A stretch of 26,313 bases of DNA from positions 1 to 26,313 of the forward strand of contig DEJW01000008.1 of assembly GCA_002353585.1 (NCBI GenBank), given 5' to 3'. The stretch's first letter is position 1, and every line of letters begins with the position of its first letter. The notes under the pieces were generated by a model. The model saw only the letters and a program-made list of their open reading frames with translations. It did no database searches and was not told the DNA's origin. Below are positions 21,576 to 26,313 of the stretch, piece after piece. This stretch comes from Prevotellaceae bacterium UBA2738 (GTDB lineage: Bacteria > Bacteroidota > Bacteroidia > Bacteroidales > Bacteroidaceae). A program made the position numbers and the translations under genes.

Positions 21576-23255
21576 TCAATAGGTTCCCGTTCCCGTTATC
21601 GTTCCCGTCCCCGTTCCCGTACTCCGAGCTTTGCTCGCCTGAGCACCTACGGAGCGCAAGAACGTTCCCGTGGCGAAGCCATTATACACATTTATATCCA
21701 CTGGTCCATGTATTCCTGCCACCTTGCCGTCTTGGCACAGTTGCCAGTACACCAGGTTCACATCGGGTTTATATTCTCCGTATCGTGCTATCCACACATC
21801 GTAGTTGCGCTTCAGGTCGGGGGCAGCCGAAAGGTGTCGGTTCACGAATCCCTGACTTATGTAGAGTATCGGCTTCACCTTCCATTTTCTCTCCACGGCT
21901 GATATCATTGCCCTGATGTTCTTAAACACCACCTCCAGTCCGCCTGCCTCTCTTATCTGCCTGTCGGTCGGCTCTATGTCTATCACTGGTGCCAGGTCAC
22001 CCTCCTGATATATGGCATACTGCAGAAAGTTATGTGCCTGTTCCGTGCCTGTCGTCTTGAGCGAGAAGAAGTGATACACTCCTGTTCTGTATCCGTGTTT
22101 CTTTGAGGCGAGGTAGTCCTCCTTAAAGAACTCATTCCTTATCGACACTCCCTCCGTCGCCTTTATATATATAAATTGTACGGGATAGTCCACCTTGCCC
22201 TTGATGGTTTTCTTCGAGGATGTTCCTAAGCTGGTAATCCTCAGTTTCTTCCATTCTATCGGGTATTTCGTCTTCCCTTTTCCGTGCTGATAGCGTGATA
22301 TGTCTATGCCGTATATGCGGTCGGGGTAGTGGGTCATGCGCTCGCCAAGGAATTTGTCGTCTTTCCACTCGCCTGACCTCAGCCGCTTGCCAGGACTCAT
22401 CGCGAATCCCACTCCGCTGCGCTTGCCGTGCTCCCACTGTCCTTCGTAGAAGTCGCCTTTGTTGCCTAAGAATCTGCCATAGCCGTTGGGCATAGCCACC
22501 GAGTCGCGCTCGCCCACATACATTCCCACACTGTCTATGCCGCTCTTCGTTATCTGCATCTGGTCTGGCTTGCGCTGCTTCAGTCGCTTGAGGGCTTCGT
22601 CCTTCCCCACCCTCACAAACACACTGTGCCTCACACTGTCCACTGCCTTATAGTGACATTCCATCTTCACGCCCAGCGTCTTCGCCTTTATGGCTATCTT
22701 CACTAATGAGTCGGCACGGTTTATCGAGTCGGTGAATGCCACCAATGCCTTGCTGTATCGTGCCACCACGTCAAAACCGCCATCTGTCACGGCATGGGTC
22801 TTCAGGTAATAGTCCAGATCTTTCCTCTGTGCCCTGAGCACTCTCTTCACGGTGTTCAGGTGTATCGCCTCACGCTTCAGCAAGGTTCTGAGGTCTTCTT
22901 CCGACATCTTCACCACTCTCAGCGTGTCTGTCCTGTCCGTCACAAAGTTGTTCCTTGAGTATGGCAACCATTTCCAGCGCTTTATCCATTGCGCATTCAC
23001 GGTGTCTTTGGCATATTCCATCTCCTTCGGTGTTATGCCTGTCAGCAGGGTGTCGCCTCTCATGTCGCCAAACGAGAACAGCGTCTTGTCGTCTGCCATC
23101 AGCATATACCTCGTGCTCACCACCACTCTGGTGTCCGAGCCTCTCAACTCCCTCTCCGTCAGGGGATAGAAAAACCACAACATCCAAGCAGCCACCAGCA
23201 TCAGCACCGTTACGGCTGACACCACTCCTATCATCTTCATTCGCTTCGATGTCAT
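21576..23255 (-). CDS. Membrane-anchored GH25 lysozyme with MORN-like segment and repeat-derived tail
   Basis: 559 residues. A TM anchor lies at about 9-30, followed by a 220-residue charged region. A MORN-like segment (about 258-307, GYGRFLGNKGDFYEGQWEHGKRSG) precedes the GH25 muramidase domain (315-526). GH25 markers are YGIDISRYQ (D318), FIYIKATEG, GVYHFFS, the catalytic VIDIEP (D426, E428), DVWIARYGE and VDINVYNG at the end of the fold. Residues 528-559 are extra: LRSVGAQASKARS comes from dispersed repeat copy 2 and TGTGTGTITGTGTY from the hexamer repeat. It likely cuts peptidoglycan from the periplasmic side. It lies between HIT and rbfA, with inverted mini-hairpin arrays beyond each end of the GH25-rbfA pair. 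Confidence 0.88.
   Translation of the reverse strand: MTSKRMKMIGVVSAVTVLMLVAAWMLWFFYPLTERELRGSDTRVVVSTRYMLMADDKTLFSFGDMRGDTLLTGITPKEMEYAKDTVNAQWIKRWKWLPYSRNNFVTDRTDTLRVVKMSEEDLRTLLKREAIHLNTVKRVLRAQRKDLDYYLKTHAVTDGGFDVVARYSKALVAFTDSINRADSLVKIAIKAKTLGVKMECHYKAVDSVRHSVFVRVGKDEALKRLKQRKPDQMQITKSGIDSVGMYVGERDSVAMPNGYGRFLGNKGDFYEGQWEHGKRSGVGFAMSPGKRLRSGEWKDDKFLGERMTHYPDRIYGIDISRYQHGKGKTKYPIEWKKLRITSLGTSSKKTIKGKVDYPVQFIYIKATEGVSIRNEFFKEDYLASKKHGYRTGVYHFFSLKTTGTEQAHNFLQYAIYQEGDLAPVIDIEPTDRQIREAGGLEVVFKNIRAMISAVERKWKVKPILYISQGFVNRHLSAAPDLKRNYDVWIARYGEYKPDVNLVYWQLCQDGKVAGIHGPVDINVYNGFATGTFLRSVGAQASKARSTGTGTGTITGTGTY
21583..21620 (-). repeat. AACGGG hexamer repeat, locus 3 (3' end of GH25 gene)
   Basis: Six hexamer-type units, read in the ACG-GGA frame as Thr-Gly repeats with one Thr-Ile. 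A further fragment (AACG and neighbouring bases at 21661-21671) lies on the other side of dispersed repeat copy 2, as if that copy interrupts a hexamer tract. Confidence 0.85.
21621..21663 (-). repeat. Dispersed ~42-bp palindromic repeat, copy 2 (coding)
   Basis: Reverse-complement copy of 3411-3452 with one extra base in the GAGCAAAGCTC part. It is translated within GH25 as LRSVGAQASKARS and is embedded between hexamer units on both sides. Confidence 0.85.
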
Positions 23256-23272
23256 GGTAATAATATCTTAAC

Positions 23273-23350
23273 TTCGTACGATACGCTTCGCTACGATACG
23301 CAATCAGAGATTGCTACGATACGGAGCAGAGCTCCTACGATACGATTCGC
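23273..23350. repeat. Mini-hairpin array, inverted copy
   Basis: Reading the minus strand, the modules GGAGC-TCT-GCTCC, GCAATC-TCT-GATTGC and GCGAAGC are joined by GTATCGTA spacers, with a degenerate GCGAATC first module. Positions 23273-23343 match 21159-21229 over 71 nt, in reverse orientation, with a single difference in a loop. The array fills the gap between HIT and GH25. Confidence 0.9.
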
Positions 23351-23751
23351 TACTTTTGAACTGTGAACTGCTCATAAATGAGCCTTGCAATCTCCTTCAT
23401 TTCCTCGGCTGAGAGTTGCAGCTTCTCCTTACGGAAATCCACATCTGCCTCGCTCTGCATAGGTATCAGGTGTATGTGTGCATGAGGCACCTCCAGTCCC
23501 AGCACCACCTGTGCCACCTTCTTACATGGGAAAGCAGCCTTCACCGCCTTTGCCACTTTCTTGGCAAACAGCTGGTAACGCTGTATCTCGTCATCCTCCA
23601 TATCGAAGATGTAGTCCACCTCCCTACGAGGAATCACCAGTGTATGTCCCTTCACCAGCGGGTTAATATCGAGAAAAGCATAAAACTCCTCGTTCTCCGC
23701 ACACTTATAGCTGGGTATCTCGCCAGCCGCAATCTTTGAAAATATATCCAT
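23350..23751 (-). CDS. HIT-family nucleotide hydrolase
   Basis: 133 residues with the histidine triad VPHAHIHLIP (H90, H92, H94), the N-terminal DIFSKIAAGEIPSYK and DINPLVKGHTLVIPRRE. This is the HINT/HIT branch that hydrolyses nucleoside phosphoramidates or related dinucleotides; the true substrate is unknown. It starts 41 nt after four-helix gene B, which separates it from greA. I recall greA-HIT adjacency in other Bacteroidales. The stop codon touches the mini-hairpin array. Confidence 0.92.
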   Translation of the reverse strand: MDIFSKIAAGEIPSYKCAENEEFYAFLDINPLVKGHTLVIPRREVDYIFDMEDDEIQRYQLFAKKVAKAVKAAFPCKKVAQVVLGLEVPHAHIHLIPMQSEADVDFRKEKLQLSAEEMKEIARLIYEQFTVQK

Positions 23752-23759
23752 TCTTTTTT

Positions 23760-23795
23760 AGTTTAATGTTCAAAGTATAAAGTATAATGTAATTA
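23760..23795. repeat. TATAAAG/TATAATG repeat, downstream flank of four-helix gene B
   Basis: AAAGTATAAAGTATAATG followed by TAATTACAG at the gene's stop codon. It is almost the same boundary as at four-helix gene A (TATAATGTTATTACAG). Confidence 0.65.
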
Positions 23796-24164
23796 CAGGT
23801 CACGCATGATTGAGTTCCTTAAGCCCGATAACATCTTAGCAATATCAGATACTTGCTTCTCCATGTCATCATATTGTTCTTTTGTTATATAATTTAAGTC
23901 AAGAGCAATTTCTATCTGTGACATTGTTTCGTATAGAGAACCAAATGCAAATTCCAAAAAATGGAGTTTATCCTTATCTGAGAATCGTCCCATTGCCTCA
24001 GCAATATTAGACGTTATAGAAACAGCTGCCCTCCTTAATTGATTAGTTAAAGCAAAAAGTTCTTCCTTTGGGAAGTCTTTCGTCAAAAGATAAATATCTT
24101 TCACGTATTTTCTGCTATGCTGATAAACAACAAGCCTACGATATGACATCATCTCCTCCGACAT
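23793..24164 (-). CDS. Four-helix-bundle protein of the S23/IVS family, copy B
   Basis: 123 residues with the same conserved blocks as copy A (YRRLVVYQHSRKYVK, TNQLRRAAVSITSNIAEAMGR, FGSLYETMSQIE, IAKMLSGLR). Most differences from copy A are conservative, which suggests both are functional. The gene sits between greA and the HIT hydrolase and is bracketed by TATAAAG-type repeats in inverted orientation, as copy A is. Function is unknown; family members are small oligomeric helical bundles, and one branch (Avd) assists diversity-generating retroelements, of which there is no sign here. Confidence 0.88.
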   Translation of the reverse strand: MSEEMMSYRRLVVYQHSRKYVKDIYLLTKDFPKEELFALTNQLRRAAVSITSNIAEAMGRFSDKDKLHFLEFAFGSLYETMSQIEIALDLNYITKEQYDDMEKQVSDIAKMLSGLRNSIMRDL

Positions 24165-24169
24165 TCCTC

Positions 24170-24205
24170 TTTATACTTTATACTTTATACCTTATACTTT
24201 AATAA
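24170..24205. repeat. TTTATAC repeat, upstream flank of four-helix gene B
   Basis: Four TTTATAC-like units in the orientation opposite to the flank at 23760-23795. They fill the spacer down to the greA stop codon. Confidence 0.65.
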
Positions 24206-24663
24206 CTAATACTCTCTATCCTCAGCTTCAGCACACCTCGTGGTATCTTAGCCTCCACCTCGTCGCCCACCTTATGGTTGAGCAGAGCCTGGGCTATAGG
24301 GGTCTCGATAGATATCTTACCCTCACGCAGGTTTGCCTCGTTGGCGCTCACTATGGTGTAGGTCATCCTCGCCTTGTTGGCAAGGTTGGTCATCTCCACC
24401 TTCGAGAGCAACTGCACTGCATCGGTGCTCAGACGGCTTTTATCCACTATCTTAGCATCGGCAATGGTAGTCTTCAGTATGTTTATCTTGTCAGCCAGGT
24501 GTGCCTGAGCCTCCTTGGCTGCATCATACTCTGAGTTCTCCGACAGGTCTCCCTTGTCGCGCGCCTCTGCTATTGCGGCGCTTGCCTTAGGCATCTCTAT
24601 TGCCTCCAGGCGATGTAGTTCCGCTACGAGCTTCTCGTAGCCTTCTTTTGACATGTAAGCCAT
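24199..24663 (-). CDS. greA: Transcription elongation factor GreA
   Basis: Binds the RNA polymerase secondary channel and stimulates cleavage of backtracked RNA. 154 residues with an N-terminal coiled coil (about 1-75) carrying the acidic tip GDLSENSEYDAAKEAQ (D39, E42) and a C-terminal FKBP-like domain (ISIETPIAQALLNHKVGDEVEAKIP). No promoter box is visible in the 110 nt directly upstream. Transcription probably comes from the promoter at 24886-24916 and must pass a terminator-like hairpin. The leader also contains dispersed repeat copy 3. Confidence 0.96.
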   Translation of the reverse strand: MAYMSKEGYEKLVAELHRLEAIEMPKASAAIAEARDKGDLSENSEYDAAKEAQAHLADKINILKTTIADAKIVDKSRLSTDAVQLLSKVEMTNLANKARMTYTIVSANEANLREGKISIETPIAQALLNHKVGDEVEAKIPRGVLKLRIESISY

Positions 24664-24770
24664 ATTCTTTATACTTTATACTTATTACTTATTCTTGCGC
24701 TCCTTACGGTGCTCAGGCGAGCAGAGCTCGGAGTCCTTTTTACTTTTTACTTATTACTTATTACTTTTTT
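24664..24770. repeat. Repeat-filled greA leader: TTTATAC, dispersed repeat copy 3, TTATTACT units
   Basis: The region holds two TTTATAC units, TTATTACT units, the third copy of the dispersed ~42-bp repeat (24692-24734, with GCTCAGGCGAGC and CGGAG preserved), and then more TTTTTAC/TTATTAC units. No gene is seen. Confidence 0.75.
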
Positions 24771-24771
24771 T

Positions 24772-24880
24772 TGACAAAAAAACAAGAACCCCGACTATTT
24801 ACCCCTCCTTAGGCATATTGTCGGAATCCTGAGCTTCTTTAGCTATAAACATCTTTTCAGTCCTCGTGACTGATTTTACT
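24772..24880 (-). ncRNA. Putative small RNA or attenuator leader upstream of greA
   Basis: From a promoter with both boxes intact, a transcript of about 105 nt would contain a first hairpin (TCAGTC with GACTGA, 24857-24873) and a possible 17-codon frame (24799-24852, MFIAKEAQDSDNMPKEG). It would end in a terminator-like hairpin followed by seven Ts. It could be a free sRNA or a leader that controls readthrough into greA. I do not recognise a known RNA family. Confidence 0.4.
24776..24827 (-). terminator. Terminator-like hairpin in the greA leader
   Basis: The stem ATTCCGAC with GTCGGGGT (24820-24827 with 24788-24795, two G-T pairs) has a 24-nt loop and is followed on the minus strand by TCTTG and seven Ts (24776-24782). 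The large loop contains AAGGAGG. Confidence 0.5.
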
Positions 24881-24885
24881 GCCTG

Positions 24886-24916
24886 CAAAGTTACAAAGTT
24901 TCTTTGAATCTGCAAA
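24886..24916 (-). promoter_or_regulatory. Promoter of the greA leader/sRNA
   Basis: Minus strand TAACTTTG (24886-24893) and TTTG (24913-24916) with an exact 19-nt spacer, fitting the Bacteroidetes consensus at both boxes. The expected start is near 24880. Confidence 0.8.
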
Positions 24917-24922
24917 GAAAAT

Positions 24923-24956
24923 AGCCGAAAAAGTTCTTCATCAGACTTTTTCGGCT
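24923..24956 (-). terminator. Terminator of the calycin-like gene
   Basis: A perfect 12-bp stem, AGCCGAAAAAGT with ACTTTTTCGGCT, and a 10-nt loop, followed on the minus strand by ATTTTCTTTG. It closes the calycin-like transcript immediately upstream of the greA-leader promoter. Confidence 0.8.
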
Positions 24957-24980
24957 ACCTTATAACTAAAAATGAGGGTA

Positions 24981-25054
24981 ATCCCTCCCCTCTCCATCCC
25001 CCTCTCTCAAAGAGAGGGGTTAGGGGTGAGTCTAGGGGCTGGGGGTGAGTCTCC
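24981..25054. repeat. CCCCTCTCT palindrome with GGGGTGAGTCT repeats
   Basis: The hairpin CCCCTCTCT-CAA-AGAGAGGGG (24999-25019) is followed by two GGGGTGAGTCT units. It sits directly after the calycin-like stop codon and resembles the CCTCCC elements at 2000-2074 and 25.9-26.2 kb in composition. Confidence 0.65.
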
Positions 25055-25687
25055 TTACTTCATCTTCTTTCCACCCACGGTGTACTTGGCACCATTGCGG
25101 TAGATTACAATCTTGCCGTCCTTGATAACCTTAACGTTACCGTTATCGTTCCCGTTAAAGTTCCCGTTAACGTTGTCTATGCCTGTTTCCTTCTGGTAGT
25201 CGCCCTCTATCTCGTAATGTATAGGGAAAGGCATTCCACCATATTTGAACTCAGCCGTTACCTTCAGTTTCTTTGAGTTATGACCATAGTTGGCACTTAT
25301 CTTGCCTGTAACGGTCTTCGTCTGACCGTCAGCTCCTGTAGTCGTGGTGGTGAAATCACCTTCCGCCCAGTCGAAAGCCATATCGCCTGTCTTGAAAGAG
25401 CCTGTCATAGTATATTCTACACCGCTGTTAGCCGTAAACGACTTTAGCTCCATGATGTTTCCCTGCATGTTGTAGTTCATGTCTGGAATTTTGATGTCGG
25501 CAAGTTTGCTGCCCTCGCCAGTGAGAGTAAGCACCACCCTGTCATTCTCCACCTGTGTAGTAGTAGCTTCCTGCATACCAACCACATAGAATGTACTCGT
25601 ACCAACGAAGTTCATTGCACCGTGGTTCTGCGCCATTGCGCTTACCGTTATCCCTAAAATCACAATCAGTGTAAAAATTTTCTTCAT
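25055..25687 (-). CDS. Secreted calycin-like domain protein with NG repeat insert
   Basis: 210 residues: signal peptide MKKIFTLIVILGITVSAMAQ, then a calycin-like beta-barrel domain (about 24-165) of alternating strands, as in the Bacteroidales calycin_like family. Residues 172-185 (NVNGNFNGNDNGNV) are encoded by the hexamer repeat. The end, KVIKDGKIVIYRNGAKYTVGGKKMK in two short strands, looks like the C-terminal module found on many secreted Prevotella proteins; I infer a surface or export role for it. The repeat thus forms a linker between domain and tail. It is a single-gene transcript with its own promoter and terminator. Ligand unknown. Confidence 0.8.
   Translation of the reverse strand: MKKIFTLIVILGITVSAMAQNHGAMNFVGTSTFYVVGMQEATTTQVENDRVVLTLTGEGSKLADIKIPDMNYNMQGNIMELKSFTANSGVEYTMTGSFKTGDMAFDWAEGDFTTTTTGADGQTKTVTGKISANYGHNSKKLKVTAEFKYGGMPFPIHYEIEGDYQKETGIDNVNGNFNGNDNGNVKVIKDGKIVIYRNGAKYTVGGKKMK
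25131..25175 (-). repeat. AACGGG hexamer repeat, locus 4 (inside calycin-like gene)
   Basis: AACGTT, AACGGG, AACTTT, AACGGG, AACGAT, AACGGT-type units on the coding strand, read as Asn-x repeats in the same frame as in the O-methyltransferase. Confidence 0.8.
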
Positions 25688-25746
25688 ACCTTATTATTTA
25701 TGTTGTTGTTAATACCTATATTAATACCAATCTTTTTTTTCAGCTG

Positions 25747-25778
25747 CAAAGGTAATCATATTTTTTCACCTACACAAT
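25747..25778 (-). promoter_or_regulatory. Promoter of the calycin-like gene
   Basis: Minus strand TACCTTTG (25747-25754), with ATTG 20 nt upstream as a near-match to TTTG. This gives a leader of about 55 nt before the ATG at 25687. Confidence 0.6.
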
Positions 25779-25898
25779 ACTTTATTATAGGTATTTCCCA
25801 CTTCATATTTCAATTTATTGTAATATATCAATAACATGCATACATTATATATAAGAGCGTCATCACCATAATTGTTGAACAACGAAATATTTAAGTTT

Positions 25899-26205
25899 TC
25901 TACCTCCTAACCTCCCTTACTACCCTCTCAGCCCAGTGTTTATGCGCCTTGACGATAGGGAGGTTAACTTTTCACACCTCCCTAAGAGGTCCCTTAGACC
26001 TCCCTTGAAGACCCTCTAAATTCAATAGTCTTATAACCCCCTTCGGTTCCCCCGTTTGCGGGGGACAGAAACTCTTAGATGGGGACTTTATTCCAAATTG
26101 AAAAGGGAGGTCTGAGGGAGGTGTTAGGGAGGTCTCAGCATCCTACCTCCCTATGCTCATCCCAGTATTCATGCGGGAAGAGGAGGAATTAGGGAGGTTG
26201 GCTCA
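25899..26205. repeat. Composite CCTCCC inverted/direct repeat element
   Basis: Two diverged direct copies (about 25899-25970 and 26141-26200) start CTACCTCC, share CCCAGTNTTNATGCG and end TAGGGAGGTT; each is self-complementary at its ends. Between them lies an inverted pair of about 32 nt: ACACCTCCCTAAGAGG onward at 25974, mirrored at 26103-26135. The centre holds a CCCCCG-TTTG-CGGGGG-like hairpin. Confidence 0.65.
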
Positions 26206-26229
26206 CGAAAAACTTGGAGTTTTTCGTGA
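26203..26229. terminator. 12-bp hairpin TCACGAAAAACT/AGTTTTTCGTGA
   Basis: A perfect stem with loop TGG. It resembles a factor-independent terminator for a gene beyond the right edge or a palindromic repeat module; direction cannot be decided. Confidence 0.4.
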
Positions 26230-26276
26230 AAGTAAAAAATCAAAAGTAAAAAATACCAATTTTATCACGAAAAGGT

Positions 26277-26313
26277 AAAAGTAATGCTTTTAGCGCTAAA
26301 AGTAATGCTTTTA
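26277..26313. repeat. AAAAGTAATGCTTTTAGCGCT repeat at window edge
   Basis: Two copies of a 21-mer, the second cut by the edge. CTTTTAGC-GCTAAAAG between them is a perfect 16-bp palindrome. One plus-strand frame reads KSNAFSAKSNAF; no start codon is in view. Confidence 0.65.

Larger units (their letters stand above)
25779..26313. other. Gene-free region of palindromic repeats
   Basis: No plausible gene on either strand. The first ~120 nt are AT-rich and plain. From 25899 on there are CCTCCC/GGGAGG palindromes, a CCCCCG/CGGGGG hairpin near 26059, a 12-bp hairpin at 26203-26229, and a repeat at the right edge. Confidence 0.7.

Noticed and set aside
21093..23350. Insertion sequence with terminal inverted repeats
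   Set aside because: The segment between the inverted arrays encodes housekeeping rbfA and a lysozyme, with no transposase or target duplication seen.
18616..24164. Diversity-generating retroelement (Avd-like helical proteins)
   Set aside because: No reverse transcriptase and no template/variable repeat pair in the window.
24600..24812. Plus-strand frame through the greA leader containing GAQASRARS
   Set aside because: The peptide comes from the dispersed repeat; the frame overlaps greA and has no other gene-like feature.
24799..24852. 17-codon frame as a confirmed leader peptide gene
   Set aside because: Too short to support by sequence alone; kept only as part of the leader/sRNA hypothesis.

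Overview
The window looks like chromosome from a Bacteroidota member, most likely a Prevotella-like Bacteroidales. The grounds are promoters of the Bacteroidetes type (TTTG, about 19 nt, TAnnTTTG), almost no Shine-Dalgarno sequences, DUF6089 and DUF6242 family proteins, a KorA/KorB 2-oxoglutarate:ferredoxin oxidoreductase, and a DUF6089-uppS-bamA-skp-skp-murI envelope cluster. Nearly all genes are on the minus strand. I assign the genus by recognition only; no search was run.

Layout. 1-2457 (minus): str operon rpsL-rpsG-fusA, with fusA running off the left edge. 2717-3948 (plus): an M15 peptidase and a guanine deaminase, which ends base-to-base against korB. 3949-6814 (minus): korA-korB with its own strong promoter. 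6977-15170 (minus): an envelope operon transcribed from a DUF6242 lipoprotein through DUF6089, uppS, bamA, three Skp/OmpH-like chaperones and murI. 15356-16165 (minus): a gluconate 5-dehydrogenase-like SDR. 16339-17292 (plus): a XerD-type recombinase. 17378-24663 (minus): a housekeeping run read as greA, four-helix-bundle gene B, HIT hydrolase, GH25/MORN lysozyme, rbfA, LolE-type permease, sirtuin, four-helix-bundle gene A, aroQ and an O-methyltransferase. 25055-25687 (minus): a secreted calycin-like protein. 25688-26313 has no gene but is rich in palindromic repeats.

The unusual part is not a protein system but the DNA between, and partly inside, the genes of the right half. Four kinds of short repeat recur. 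(1) Arrays of mini-hairpins with 3-4 nt loops, separated by a constant 8-mer GTATCGTA. Two arrays share a 71-bp near-identical core in inverted orientation around rbfA-GH25. (2) A hexamer repeat, AACGGG on the coding strand, found at four loci; in two it lies in frame inside a gene and in two it forms a gene's 3' end. (3) A ~42-bp dispersed palindromic sequence, three copies, one of them translated as LRSVGAQASK. (4) Tandem 7-9-mers (TATAAAG, TTGAACCC, GAACTAT, TCAATTA types) that supply stop codons, and once a start codon, of neighbouring genes. Both four-helix-bundle genes sit between inverted copies of the TATAAAG repeat.

A further candidate is a ~105-nt transcript between a near-perfect promoter and an intrinsic-terminator-like hairpin upstream of greA; it could be an sRNA or an attenuator leader. 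No rRNA, tRNA, CRISPR array or transposase was seen.
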